Source: JAUIAI01 sp041396585 (GTDB lineage Bacteria; Pseudomonadota; Gammaproteobacteria; Burkholderiales; Burkholderiaceae_E). Taken from it: 64,000 nt of DNA. The notes under the pieces were generated by a model, which did no database searches, was not told the origin of the DNA, and saw nothing but the letters and a program-made list of their open reading frames with translations. Position 1 is the first letter of the stretch, and each line of letters starts with the position of its first letter. The position numbers and the translations under genes were made by a program. The stretch lies in assembly GCA_041396585.1 (NCBI GenBank), contig JAWKYG010000002.1:124001-188000 (forward strand), read 5' to 3'. This document shows positions 8,197 through 15,874 of this stretch, in pieces.

Positions 8197-9171
8197 TCAC
8201 TTGCCCTGGTAGGCGTCGACGATTGCCTTGCCTTCGGCACCGGCCGACTTCAGCCACTCGGCGGTCATGGTCTCGCCAAAGCCCTGCAGCTCTTTCTTCA
8301 GGGTGGCCGACGGGGCCTGCACCTTCATGCCGCCCTCGGCCAGGCCCTTCAGATAGAAGTCGGTCAGTTCCTTGGCCTTGGCCAGGCCCGCCGCAGCGGC
8401 CTTCTTGCCGCAGTCCATCAGTGCGGACTTGGCGCCGGCATCCAGGCCCTCGTAGGCGCCCTTGTTCACGAACACCGTGTTGCGAGGCAACCAGGCCTGC
8501 ACATCGTAGAAGTAGTTCAGATGCTCCCAGACCTTGCGGTCATAGCCGGTGGAGCCCGATGAGATGAAGGCCTCGGCCACGCCGGTGGCCAGCGCCTGGG
8601 ACAGCTCGGCGGCCTCGATCTGCACCGGCACCATGCCGGAGAGCTCGGCGATGCGCGAGGTGGCTGCGTTATAGGCGCGGAACTTCACGCCCTTCATGTC
8701 GGCAACTTTCTCGACCGGTTTTTTGAAGTACAGGCCCTGCGGCGGCCACGGCACCGAGTACACATAGACCAGGTTTTGCGCGGCCAGCGCGTCGGCCATC
8801 TTGCCGGCGGCGGCCGTCCAGAGCTTCTCGGCGTCGTCGTACGAGGTGGCCAGGAAAGGAATGGACTCCACACCGAAAAGCGGGTTCTCGTTGGCGTGGG
8901 CCGACAGCAGCCGCTCGCCGATCGGCGCCTGGCCGGTCTGCACCGCACGCTTGATCTCGTTGCCCTTGAACAGCGAGCCACCCGGATGGGTGACGATCTC
9001 GAGCTTGCCGCCGGTGGCGTCGGTCACGCACTTGGCAAAGGCGGCGCCATTCTCGGAGTGGTAGTTCGAGGCGGCGTAGGCCATGGGCATGTCCCATTTC
9101 TCGGCCAGCGCGGCCTGCGAGAAACCGAGACCCAGCGCGGCCAGCACCGCGACGGTGGTTTGTTTGGTCAT
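8197..9171 (-). CDS. TRAP transporter periplasmic binding protein (DctP family)
   Basis: Periplasmic solute-binding component that delivers substrate to the TRAP permease. The ATG at 9171 is chosen because AGGAGGAG lies just upstream and a clear signal peptide follows (basic start, hydrophobic core, cleavage after A23 in AALA-EKW). The mature protein has the DctP pattern: GGSLFKGNEIKRAVQTGQAPIGE early, VKFRAYNAATSRIAELSG in the middle (including the conserved arginine that in characterised members contacts a substrate carboxylate), and VFVNKGAYEGLDAG toward the end. The 324-residue length is normal. It is the first gene of the TRAP operon. A racemase-family gene and a cupin lie divergently, suggesting an organic-acid or amino-acid-like ligand; this is inference. 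Confidence 0.92.
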   Translation of the reverse strand: MTKQTTVAVLAALGLGFSQAALAEKWDMPMAYAASNYHSENGAAFAKCVTDATGGKLEIVTHPGGSLFKGNEIKRAVQTGQAPIGERLLSAHANENPLFGVESIPFLATSYDDAEKLWTAAAGKMADALAAQNLVYVYSVPWPPQGLYFKKPVEKVADMKGVKFRAYNAATSRIAELSGMVPVQIEAAELSQALATGVAEAFISSGSTGYDRKVWEHLNYFYDVQAWLPRNTVFVNKGAYEGLDAGAKSALMDCGKKAAAAGLAKAKELTDFYLKGLAEGGMKVQAPSATLKKELQGFGETMTAEWLKSAGAEGKAIVDAYQGK

Positions 9172-9300
9172 CTTGACTCCTCCTGATGGATACCTGTTTG
9201 CGAGCACGGCAGCCCGACGGGCCTTCCGTGTCGTTGGCGTGCAGTGTAGCTGCAATGATCTTCGCGCCGAAACGGTCCGGCCCGAATGCGTCCACCGGCG

Positions 9301-9350
9301 CCGGCCCGAGCGCGCCCATCTGGTGCCGGCCCGAGCGCCCCCATCTGGTG
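9301..9350. repeat. 25-bp tandem duplication between dctP and the racemase-family gene
   Basis: Positions 9301-9325 and 9326-9350 are two head-to-tail 25-base units that differ at one base. Further fragments of the unit (CCGGC starts) lie on both sides. It sits in the divergent intergenic region, 50-140 bp from the two start codons, where transcriptional control would be expected. It could be a duplicated binding site or simple replication slippage. Confidence 0.75.
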
Positions 9351-9408
9351 CCGGCGCGGTATCGTTGCGGCTGCGCGCGCCGCGCGGCTTCCCTGAGCAC
9401 ACCGGATC

Positions 9409-10099
9409 ATGACCGAGCCAGCCACCATCGGCATCCTCATGCTGGACACCCGCTTCGAGCGCATCGCGGGCGATGTCGGCAATCCTGTTCCTTTCCGTTT
9501 CCAGTTCGCTGACCGGGTGGTGCCCGGCGCGTCGGCCTGGCGGGTGGTGCTCGAGCAGGCGAGCGGGCTGCTCGAGCCGTTCATCGTGGCGGCCCGGGAA
9601 CTGCAGGCCGAGGGGGTGGCCGGCATCAGCACGACCTCGCGGCTTTCTGGCGGCGTTCCAGGACGAGCTGCGCGCTGCGCTGGACGTGCCGGTGCTGACC
9701 TCGTCGTTGCTCCAGTTACCCCTGGTGCAGAGAACCCTGCCGGCCGGGCGGCAGGTGGGCATTCTCACGATCGCCAGGGCCGGCCTCAGTCCCGCCCTGC
9801 TGGCGGCAGCCGGCGTGCCGGCGGACACACCGATCGGCCAGACCGATCCGGCGGGTGCCTTCAACGCCGCGATCCTGGGCAATGCGCGGCTCGATGTCGC
9901 GGCCGCACGCGCGGAACATGTGGCCGCGGCGAGGGCCCTGCAGGCCGATCACCCCCGGCTTGGCGCGATCGTGCTTGAATGCACGAACATGCCACCCTAT
10001 GCGGCCGATATCGCGTGCGCCACCGGGCTGCCCGTGTATTCGGTGCTCGATGCGATCAGCTGGTTCCAGGCGGGGCTGCGGCCACGCGTCCATCATTGA
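9409..10099 (+). pseudogene. Asp/Glu/hydantoin racemase-family protein, interrupted by one frameshift
   Basis: The product belongs to the aspartate/glutamate racemase superfamily, which uses two cysteines to epimerise or isomerise small acids. The first part (from MTEPATIGILMLDTRFERI) reads from 9409 to about 9640. The protein then continues one frame over as FLAAFQDELRAALDVPVLTS through to 10099. The junction lies in ACCTCGCGGC near 9637; removing one base restores T-T-C-G-F-L, the family motif with the first catalytic cysteine. The second cysteine is in VLECTNMPPYAADI near the end. The whole would be about 229 residues, a normal length. It faces the TRAP operon and precedes a cupin gene. 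A sequencing or assembly error is a plausible cause of the break. Confidence 0.78.
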
Positions 10100-10123
10100 C
10101 CGTTGAATCCACCAGGAGAGCTC

Positions 10124-10453
10124 ATGGAACTTCCCGACATCATCCGCCTGCCGGAGGCCGACCTGCCGGTTCCCTCCAGCGTGGTCAAGACCAGCGTGCT
10201 GCCGTCCGAACACGGGCAGCTCGTGTTCTTTCAGATCCTGCAGGACATGGAGCTGCCTGCCCATAGTCACAAAGGGCAGTGGGGCACCGTGTTGGCCGGC
10301 GAGATCGATCTGACCATCGGCGATCGATCCGCAACCTACCGCCGGGGAGACTCCTATTTCATTCCTGCCGGGGTCGTGCACAGCGCGCGGGTGAAGGCCG
10401 GCGCGAAGATCATCGAGTTCTTCGAAGAGCCGGATCGATACTCGCTGCGCTGA
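10124..10453 (+). CDS. Small cupin-domain protein
   Basis: A single-domain cupin of 109 residues. The start at 10124 is preferred over an in-frame ATG at 10103 because AGGAG lies 5 bases before it. The first cupin motif is PAHSHKGQWGTVLAGEIDL (H47 and H49, with Q52 in place of the usual glutamate). The second is GDSYFIPAGVVHSARV with H86. Metal binding is therefore plausible, with three histidines and a weaker fourth ligand. It follows the racemase-family gene by 24 bp, so the two are probably co-transcribed, opposite the TRAP transporter. The substrate is unknown; small cupins of this kind are often isomerases, lyases or ligand sensors. Confidence 0.8.
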   Translation: MELPDIIRLPEADLPVPSSVVKTSVLPSEHGQLVFFQILQDMELPAHSHKGQWGTVLAGEIDLTIGDRSATYRRGDSYFIPAGVVHSARVKAGAKIIEFFEEPDRYSLR

Positions 10454-10495
10454 ACGGCCTGCGGGCGCCCGGTGGCAGTTCGTTAGACTGCGGGC

Positions 10496-11651
10496 ATGAC
10501 CCGTCCGACCGATGTGAGCGCCCCGACCATGCCCGCCACGGCGTGCCGGCTCGTGCGCAATCCTCCGGGCGGGCGAGCCTGCAATTGCGTGGGCGCTGGT
10601 GGCTGGAAGATATCGAGGCGCTGCAGGCGGCGCTGGCCGGGCTCGATCTTGCTGCGGTGCGAACCAGCCCGGTCGCGCTCGATACCTCGGCCCTGTCCGG
10701 TATCGATACCGCCGGGGCGATGCTGTTGTTGCAGCGCCTGGGCGAGCGGGGTGGATCCCGCGCGGCTCGATCTCGCTGACTCGGATGCCGGCGCGGCGCG
10801 TGATCGAACTGGTGCGCGAACGTTTACCGGCGCTGGCGGCCGTTCCCCTGGCGGGCGGGGGTGGCGCGCTCGCACGGCTGGGCGTCTCGGTGGGCGCGTC
10901 GGGCATCTGCTGCTCGGGCATCTGGGCATGCTCGGGCCGATCCTTTCCGAGCGCGCGGCTGATCACAGCGCCGACGCGGTTTCGCTATCGCGAGTTCGCG
11001 GCCCAGCTGATGCAGACCGGGGTCAGTGCAATTCCGGTGATCGCGTTGGTCACCTTTCTGATCGGCGTGATCGTCGCCTATCTGCTCGGGCTGCAGGCCG
11101 AGCAGTATGGCGCGAATATCTTCGTGGTCGACGGCGTGGCACTGGGCATGGTGCGTGAGTTCTCGCCACTGATCGTCTCGGTGATCGTGGCGGGCCGCTC
11201 CGGTGCGGCATTCACCGCACAGCTGGGCACGATGAAGCTGACCGAGGAGATCGATGCGATCCGCACGCTCGGCCTGTCACCCGAGCAGGTGTTGCTGATT
11301 CCGCGGGTGTTCGCGCTCTGCGTTGCCTTGCCGCTCTTGACCTTCGTCGGTGACTGGGCCGGCATGGGCGGGGCGATGCTGATCGCCGATCAGATGCTCG
11401 ACATCACGCCGGCAACCTTCATCGATCGCATGCGTGAAACGCTCGGGCTCACCCATCTGCTGATCGGTCTGGGCAAGGCGCCGGTGTTCGCGCTGGTGGT
11501 GGCCGTGATCGGCTGCCGGATGGGGGTGGCGGTGGAGCGCGATACGCGCTCCATCGGCATCAATACCACCTCCACGGTGGTGCAGAGCATCGTCGCGGTG
11601 ATCCTGCTGGATGCGGTGTTCGCGGTGGTGTTCCAGGAACTGGGCTGGTGA
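10496..11651 (+). pseudogene. mlaE: MlaE-family lipid ABC permease with N-terminal STAS domain, frameshifted five times
   Basis: Inner-membrane permease of an MCE-type system that moves phospholipids between the membranes. The C-terminal two thirds is intact from about 10960: RFRYREFAAQLMQTGVSAIP, then the hydrophobic MlaE core with EFSPLIVSVIVAGRSGAAF and ELGTM-like and EEIDAIRTLG motifs. Upstream, a STAS (MlaB-like) domain is recognisable as LQLRGRWWLEDIEALQAALA and ALDTSALSGIDTAGAMLLL. The reading frame changes near 10570, 10750, 10795, 10897 and 10958, mostly in G/C-rich runs. The starting ATG at 10496 is inferred. The three partner genes that follow are intact and tightly coupled, which argues for sequence error over gene decay. 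Confidence 0.75.
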
Positions 11652-12424
11652 GCGGCGGGCGGGATGCTCCCGGCGCCAGCGGCCCCGCGATCATGGTCGA
11701 GGGCCTGGTCACGCGTCTGGGCGGGCGCACGATCCATGACGGCATCTCGTTCGAGATCGGCCGCGGCGAGCTGGTGGCGCTGATCGGCGGCAGTGGTACT
11801 GGCAAGTCGGTGATGTTGCGCGAGATCATCGGCTTGATGCGGCCCACCGGCGGGCGGGTGCGCATCCTGGGCACGGATGTCTGGCATGCATCGAAGAACG
11901 AACTGGCGGCGATGCGTCAGCGTATCGGAATGATGTTCCAGGATGGCGCACTGTTCTCGTCGCTCGATGTGGGTGCCAATGTGGCCACGCCGCTGAAGGA
12001 GCACACATCGGCATCGCCGGCTGTGATCGACGCACTGGTGAGCCTGCGTCTGTCGCTGGCGGGGCTGGCCCCCGAGACCGCCCGCCAGATGCCGAGCGAG
12101 TTATCGGGCGGGATGCGCAAGCGCGCCGCGCTCGCGCGGGCGCTGGCCCTGGAGCCCGAGGTGTTGTTTCTTGATGAGCCCACCTCCGGGCTGGACCCGA
12201 TCACCGCCCGGGCATTCGACCGCCTGGTGAGCTTCTTATGTCATGATCTGGGCATCACGGTGTTGTTGGTCACGCACGACCTCGATACGCTGTCGGGCAT
12301 CGTCGAGCGCGTGATCGTGCTCGGCGAGGGCAGGCTGATTGCCGATGGCCCGATGGAGCAGGTGCGCGCGGTCGATCATCCGTGGATCCGTTCCTACTTC
12401 TCGGCCCGCAGCCCCACGGGCTGA
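11648..12424 (+). CDS. mlaF: MlaF-type ABC transporter ATPase
   Basis: Cytoplasmic ATPase that powers the MlaE permease. It begins at GTG 11648, which overlaps the permease stop codon by four bases. The 258-residue protein has Walker A GGSGTGKS near residues 47-54, a Q-loop region MFQDGALFSSL, the signature LSGGMRKRAALARALAL, Walker B VLFLDEPTSGLDP, and a switch histidine in LLVTHDLDTL. LSGGMRKR in place of LSGGQ is typical of the MlaF/Mkl branch. It sits between permease and MCE protein genes, the standard order. The only alternative is another ABC-importer ATPase, which context makes unlikely. Confidence 0.92.
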   Translation: MSGGRDAPGASGPAIMVEGLVTRLGGRTIHDGISFEIGRGELVALIGGSGTGKSVMLREIIGLMRPTGGRVRILGTDVWHASKNELAAMRQRIGMMFQDGALFSSLDVGANVATPLKEHTSASPAVIDALVSLRLSLAGLAPETARQMPSELSGGMRKRAALARALALEPEVLFLDEPTSGLDPITARAFDRLVSFLCHDLGITVLLVTHDLDTLSGIVERVIVLGEGRLIADGPMEQVRAVDHPWIRSYFSARSPTG

Positions 12425-12434
12425 CCAAACCCCG

Positions 12435-13403
12435 ATGGAACCCGAAACCCGCTACACATTGGTCGGTGCGATCGTCGTTCTGCTGACGGCGGCCATGCTC
12501 TGGTTCATCGTCTGGCTGTCGGCATCCGGCTCGGCCTCCGAGCATCGTTTCTACACGATCCATTTCGAGCGCCAGTCGCTCGAAGGGTTGCAAGTGGGGG
12601 GCGATGTCAACATGCGCGGGATCAAGGTGGGCCGGGTCGAGGATTACGCGATCAAGCGCGAGAACATCAACCGGGTCAATGTCACGATCCGCGTGCAGCG
12701 GCGGATTCCGGTGAGCGAGAACACCACGGCGCAGATCGCGCGCAACATCCTCACCGGGATCGCGCGGATCGATCTGTACACCCCGGGGGTGCCCGGACCT
12801 GAGCTGATCGCGGTGCCGGTCGGCGAGAATCACCCGGTGATTCCGGAGGGGCTGTCCAACATGGAGCAGATCACCGAATCGGCGAACAAGCTGGCCGATT
12901 CGGCCGACACCGCGCTGAGCCGCGTGAACCTGTTGCTCGGGCCGGCCAATCTCGGCGCGATCGAACAAACCCTGCATTCGCTGCGCGAGTTCAGCGCCGG
13001 CCTGCCCGAGCGGCTGACGCAGTTCGACCAGGCGGTCTCGGGCATGGTCGGGGTGACCCGCTCGCTGCAACAGACCAGCGAGCAGATCGGCAGTTCCATG
13101 CAATCGCTGGCGGCCAGCTATCAACCGCTGGCCACGCGCACCGACGGCGTGTTGCGCGAGGCGCGTGAGGCTGTGCGGCGCTACTCGACCCTCGCTCAGT
13201 CTCTGGATGCTCAGGCCAAGCAGCTCGGTGGCGCCACCGAAGGCATGCTCGATACCAGCGTGCGCGAGCTGGTGAGCACGATGCGCGAGCTGCGGCGTGC
13301 GGCCGATGCCATCGCCACGGCGGCGCGCCGGCTCGAAGATCCGCGTAGCGTGATCTTCGGCCCGCGCCCCCAGCAGCTCGGGCCCGGGGAGACCAGCCAA
13401 TGA
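12435..13403 (+). CDS. mlaD: MCE-family substrate-binding protein (MlaD type)
   Basis: Periplasmic, membrane-anchored MCE protein that binds lipid and docks on the MlaEF transporter. ATG 12435 is chosen because it gives a short cytoplasmic start, one membrane helix at about residues 8-28 (VGAIVVLLTAAMLWFIVWL) and the MCE domain from about residue 38. That domain includes FERQSLEGLQVGGDVNMRG and GIKVGRVEDY, the classical MCE opening. Residues 130-300 are a long helical, Gln/Leu-rich tail with heptad-like spacing. The 322-residue length is larger than E. coli MlaD (about 180) because of this tail, and resembles PqiB/Mce-type relatives. It starts 10 bp after mlaF and its stop overlaps the lipoprotein gene. 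Confidence 0.9.
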   Translation: MEPETRYTLVGAIVVLLTAAMLWFIVWLSASGSASEHRFYTIHFERQSLEGLQVGGDVNMRGIKVGRVEDYAIKRENINRVNVTIRVQRRIPVSENTTAQIARNILTGIARIDLYTPGVPGPELIAVPVGENHPVIPEGLSNMEQITESANKLADSADTALSRVNLLLGPANLGAIEQTLHSLREFSAGLPERLTQFDQAVSGMVGVTRSLQQTSEQIGSSMQSLAASYQPLATRTDGVLREAREAVRRYSTLAQSLDAQAKQLGGATEGMLDTSVRELVSTMRELRRAADAIATAARRLEDPRSVIFGPRPQQLGPGETSQ

Positions 13404-14005
13404 AATGCTGGCGCCTGTTTGCGCTCGTGCTCGCAGTGGGCGCCGGTCTGGTCGGCTGCACCCAGCTGGCCGCCGATGCGCCGTCACGCGTCTGGTACGT
13501 GCTCGAAGATGCCGGCGGCGCGCGCATGACCCCGCCCGAACCGGCGCGCGAGATCCGCGTCTCCGGCGAGCCCGGCTCGGATTTCTACGAGTCACGCGCA
13601 CTGGCCTTCAGCCGTGAGCGCGCCACCCGCGGCTATTTCCAGTACGCCAGCTGGAGCGAGTCACCGGCCGACCGGATCGCACGCTTGTTCCGGGCCCGCC
13701 TGCGCGAGGGCGGAGCGGCCGCGCCGCCGGGCGCGCGGGCCCTGCGTCTGGTGCTCGATGATCTCTATCTCGATGTGGCAGACGCCGGCAAGCCCATGGT
13801 TCGTCTGGTGATCGAGGCCCGGCTCGAGCCTGGCCTGGCCAATGAAGCGGGAGCGGCCCAGGTGTTCCGGATCGACGAAGCGGTCGCCAATGCCGATGCC
13901 GCCGGCATGGCCCAGGGCGCCGGGCGGGCCTTGGGCCGCGTGTTCGACGACATTCTCGAGTGGCTCGACCGAACCATGGTGAAGCCGGCGGCGCGCCGCG
14001 GTTGA
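13400..14005 (+). CDS. ABC-type transport auxiliary lipoprotein (PqiC-like)
   Basis: A 201-residue lipoprotein of the family that accompanies MCE transporters and probably anchors the MCE conduit at the outer membrane. The start overlaps the MCE gene stop by four bases (ATGA). The signal peptide ends in a clear lipobox, LVGC, with the lipidated cysteine at residue 20 followed by TQLA. The mature part has the family's SRVWYVLED-like opening, a central ALRLVLDDLYLDV strand, and a C-terminal helix ending near VFDDILEWLD. It is the last gene of the four-gene Mla-like operon. The role in lipid trafficking comes from the family and the operon, not from residues seen here. Confidence 0.82.
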   Translation: MKCWRLFALVLAVGAGLVGCTQLAADAPSRVWYVLEDAGGARMTPPEPAREIRVSGEPGSDFYESRALAFSRERATRGYFQYASWSESPADRIARLFRARLREGGAAAPPGARALRLVLDDLYLDVADAGKPMVRLVIEARLEPGLANEAGAAQVFRIDEAVANADAAGMAQGAGRALGRVFDDILEWLDRTMVKPAARRG

Positions 14006-14010
14006 GATTC

Positions 14011-14080
14011 GAGCCCGCGCTGGCCGACATGCGGGGCAGAATCACGAGCCCGGGCTGGCCGATATGCCGGGCTGAATCAC
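14011..14080. repeat. 35-bp imperfect tandem duplication after the lipoprotein gene
   Basis: Positions 14011-14045 and 14046-14080 are two adjacent 35-base units with 31 identical positions, and the first bases of a third unit follow. The repeat begins 5 bases after the lipoprotein stop codon, in the 139-bp gap before the convergent CinA-like gene. No hairpin with a T-run was seen, so it does not look like an ordinary terminator. Confidence 0.7.
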
Positions 14081-14144
14081 GAGGCTCGCGCGGTCGCGTC
14101 AGTGGCTGCATCATGTTCCCGACCCGGCCGCGACCCGGGCTTCG

Positions 14145-14617
14145 CTACCCGCTGGCGGCCTCTAGCAGCAGCGCCAGCGCGCGTTCGGTGAATGCATGCA
14201 TGTTGGCCTCGCGATCGGCGCTGCCGGTGATGATCGTGCAGGCCAGCTCGCGCGGGCCCGCCACGGCGATCACGCTGATGCCAGGGTCATGGCCATAGCG
14301 CGAGGGCGTGGGCCCGGCGATGCCGAGTTCGGCCAGGCCCCAGTCGGCGGCCAGGCGCTCACGCACGCGGCGCGCAAATACCATGGCCATTGCCTCGGTG
14401 ACCGGCTTCAGGCCGGCGACATCGCGCGCCTCGATGCCCAGCAGACGCTTGCGCGAATCACGCGTGTAGACCACCACGCCGCCGGCGAACCAGGACGATG
14501 CGCCGGGCACGCCGGCATGGCCGCCGAGATCAGGCCGCCCGTCGAGGATTCGGCCACCGCGACGGTTTGCGAGCGCGAGGACAGTTGCCCGGCGAGCGCG
14601 TTGGTCGCGGTTATCAC
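14145..14617 (-). pseudogene. CinA C-terminal-type nicotinamide-nucleotide amidohydrolase, one frameshift
   Basis: The protein matches the stand-alone CinA C-terminal (PncC) family, which hydrolyses NMN to nicotinate mononucleotide and ammonia in NAD recycling. From ATG 14617 it reads MITATNALAGQLSSRSQTVA and AVAESSTGGLISAAM, the family signature with its catalytic serine region. The frame then breaks near 14515 and continues as GVPGASSWFAGGVVVYTRDS to the TAG at 14145. A single missing base on the coding strand repairs the join. The combined length of about 158 residues is normal. The later motif GIAGPTPSRYG corresponds to the usual GIAGP loop. It lies just downstream of the yidB-like gene, probably in the same transcript. 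Confidence 0.8.
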
Positions 14618-14629
14618 GACGGACCGTGT

Positions 14630-15040
14630 TCAGCGATTGAACAGGCTGCCGAGCACCGAGCTGACCGCGCTCAGATCCAGATCGCCGCTGGGCATCTCGC
14701 CGTTCGGGGTGAGCTTGTCGATCAGTTGCGGCAGCATGTCGGCCAGTTGACCGGAGGCCTGGCCCGGATCGATGCCGGCCTGCTGGGCCATGGCGCCGAC
14801 GCGGTCCGCGCCGAGCGCCTGCATGATCTGATCGGCCGAGACCGGCATGTTCTGGCCGCTGCCGATCCATGACTGGATCGCATCACCCAGGCCGTTTTGC
14901 TGGAACTGCTGAACCAGTTGGCCGAGGCCGGAACCTTCGTTGCTCGAGGCCAGCATGTTGGTGAGGATGCCCAGCAGCGGATTTTGATTGCCGTCGCCGC
15001 CGCCACCGAGCGCGCCCAGCACCGAGTTCAGAATGTTCAT
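14630..15040 (-). CDS. YidB/DUF937-family protein
   Basis: A 136-residue protein of the YidB (DUF937) family, whose biochemical role is not established. ATG 15040 is supported by TGGAGG five bases upstream. It has the family's glycine-rich start (NILNSVLGALGGGG), a Q/G/L-rich middle (LGQLVQQFQQNGLGDAIQSW) and the conserved C-terminal block ISADQI-like PVSADQIMQALGADRV, then a helix with LADMLPQLIDKLTP. No signal peptide or catalytic motif was found. It is 12 bp upstream of the CinA-type gene and downstream of rsmE, so a small minus-strand operon is likely. Confidence 0.82.
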   Translation of the reverse strand: MNILNSVLGALGGGGDGNQNPLLGILTNMLASSNEGSGLGQLVQQFQQNGLGDAIQSWIGSGQNMPVSADQIMQALGADRVGAMAQQAGIDPGQASGQLADMLPQLIDKLTPNGEMPSGDLDLSAVSSVLGSLFNR

Positions 15041-15110
15041 GTTGCCTCCAGGTTGGTGATCCCCGCCATTAGACCCGCTGTGACCCGCGCTCACAAGGGC
15101 GGGAAACGGT

Positions 15111-15844
15111 TTATTGCAGATCGCCGAGCAGGGCGTGCAGCATGACCAGGCCGGCCAGGCCCGCGGTTTCCGTGCGCCAGACGCGCGGCCCGAGCGAAAC
15201 CGGCTGCGCGCCGGCCGCTGTGGCGGCCGAGATCTCGGCCTCGGAGAAGCCGCTCTCGGGGCCGATGGCCAGCGCGACGCCGGCCGCGGGCGTATGCTGC
15301 GCGCGCCCAGGCAGCGAGGGGGGCCCGCGCCGGGCACGGCGATCAGCTGCGGGCCCGCGCACCGGGCGAGCGCTTCGGGCAGGGAATCGGCCACCGATAA
15401 GGCCGGCAGATGGTCACGACCGCACTGCGCGCAGGCGGCGATCACGATCTTCTGCCAGTGCTCGAGCTTGCGCGCGAGCCGGTCCGCCGGTGGCCGGGAG
15501 GTGCCGCGCGCACCGACCAGCAGGATGATGGCGGCCGCACCGGCCTCGGTGGCCTTTTCGATCACCCAGTCGGTCTTTTCGCCGCTGGCCAGCGCCTGGA
15601 TCAGTGTGCTCTGCGGCGCGGGCGGCGGGCTGCCTTCGACGGCGACCAGATCGGCAAGCGTGACCCGGCGGCGTTCGACCTGCGCCAGGCGCGCCCGGAA
15701 TCGACCGCCACTGCCATCGAAGCATTCGATCTCGGCATCGGTGCGCAGGCGCAGCACCTGGCTCAGGTAGTGCGCCTGCGTGGGCTCGAGCTCGATCGGG
15801 CCGGCGCCGGCGGCCGCGCCGGGCAGATGGAGTCTGGGGAGCAT
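15111..15844 (-). pseudogene. rsmE: 16S rRNA m3U1498 methyltransferase RsmE, one frameshift
   Basis: RsmE methylates N3 of U1498 in 16S rRNA using S-adenosylmethionine (SPOUT fold). From ATG 15844 the frame reads the RNA-binding N terminus (HYLSQVLRLR, FDGSGGRFRA) and the start of the catalytic domain (ALASGEKTDWVIEKATEAGA, the family signature). It breaks at a run of six G at 15318-15323. The remainder continues in another frame: VALAIGPESGFSEAEI, the SAM-binding knot, through VWRTETAGLAGLVMLHALLG to the TAA at 15111. One extra base in the homopolymer restores an uninterrupted product of about 244 residues, the normal size. This is the clearest homopolymer-type error in the window. Confidence 0.88.
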
Positions 15845-15874
15845 GTTGCCGGCGCCGCGGGTGTCGGCCGGGAC

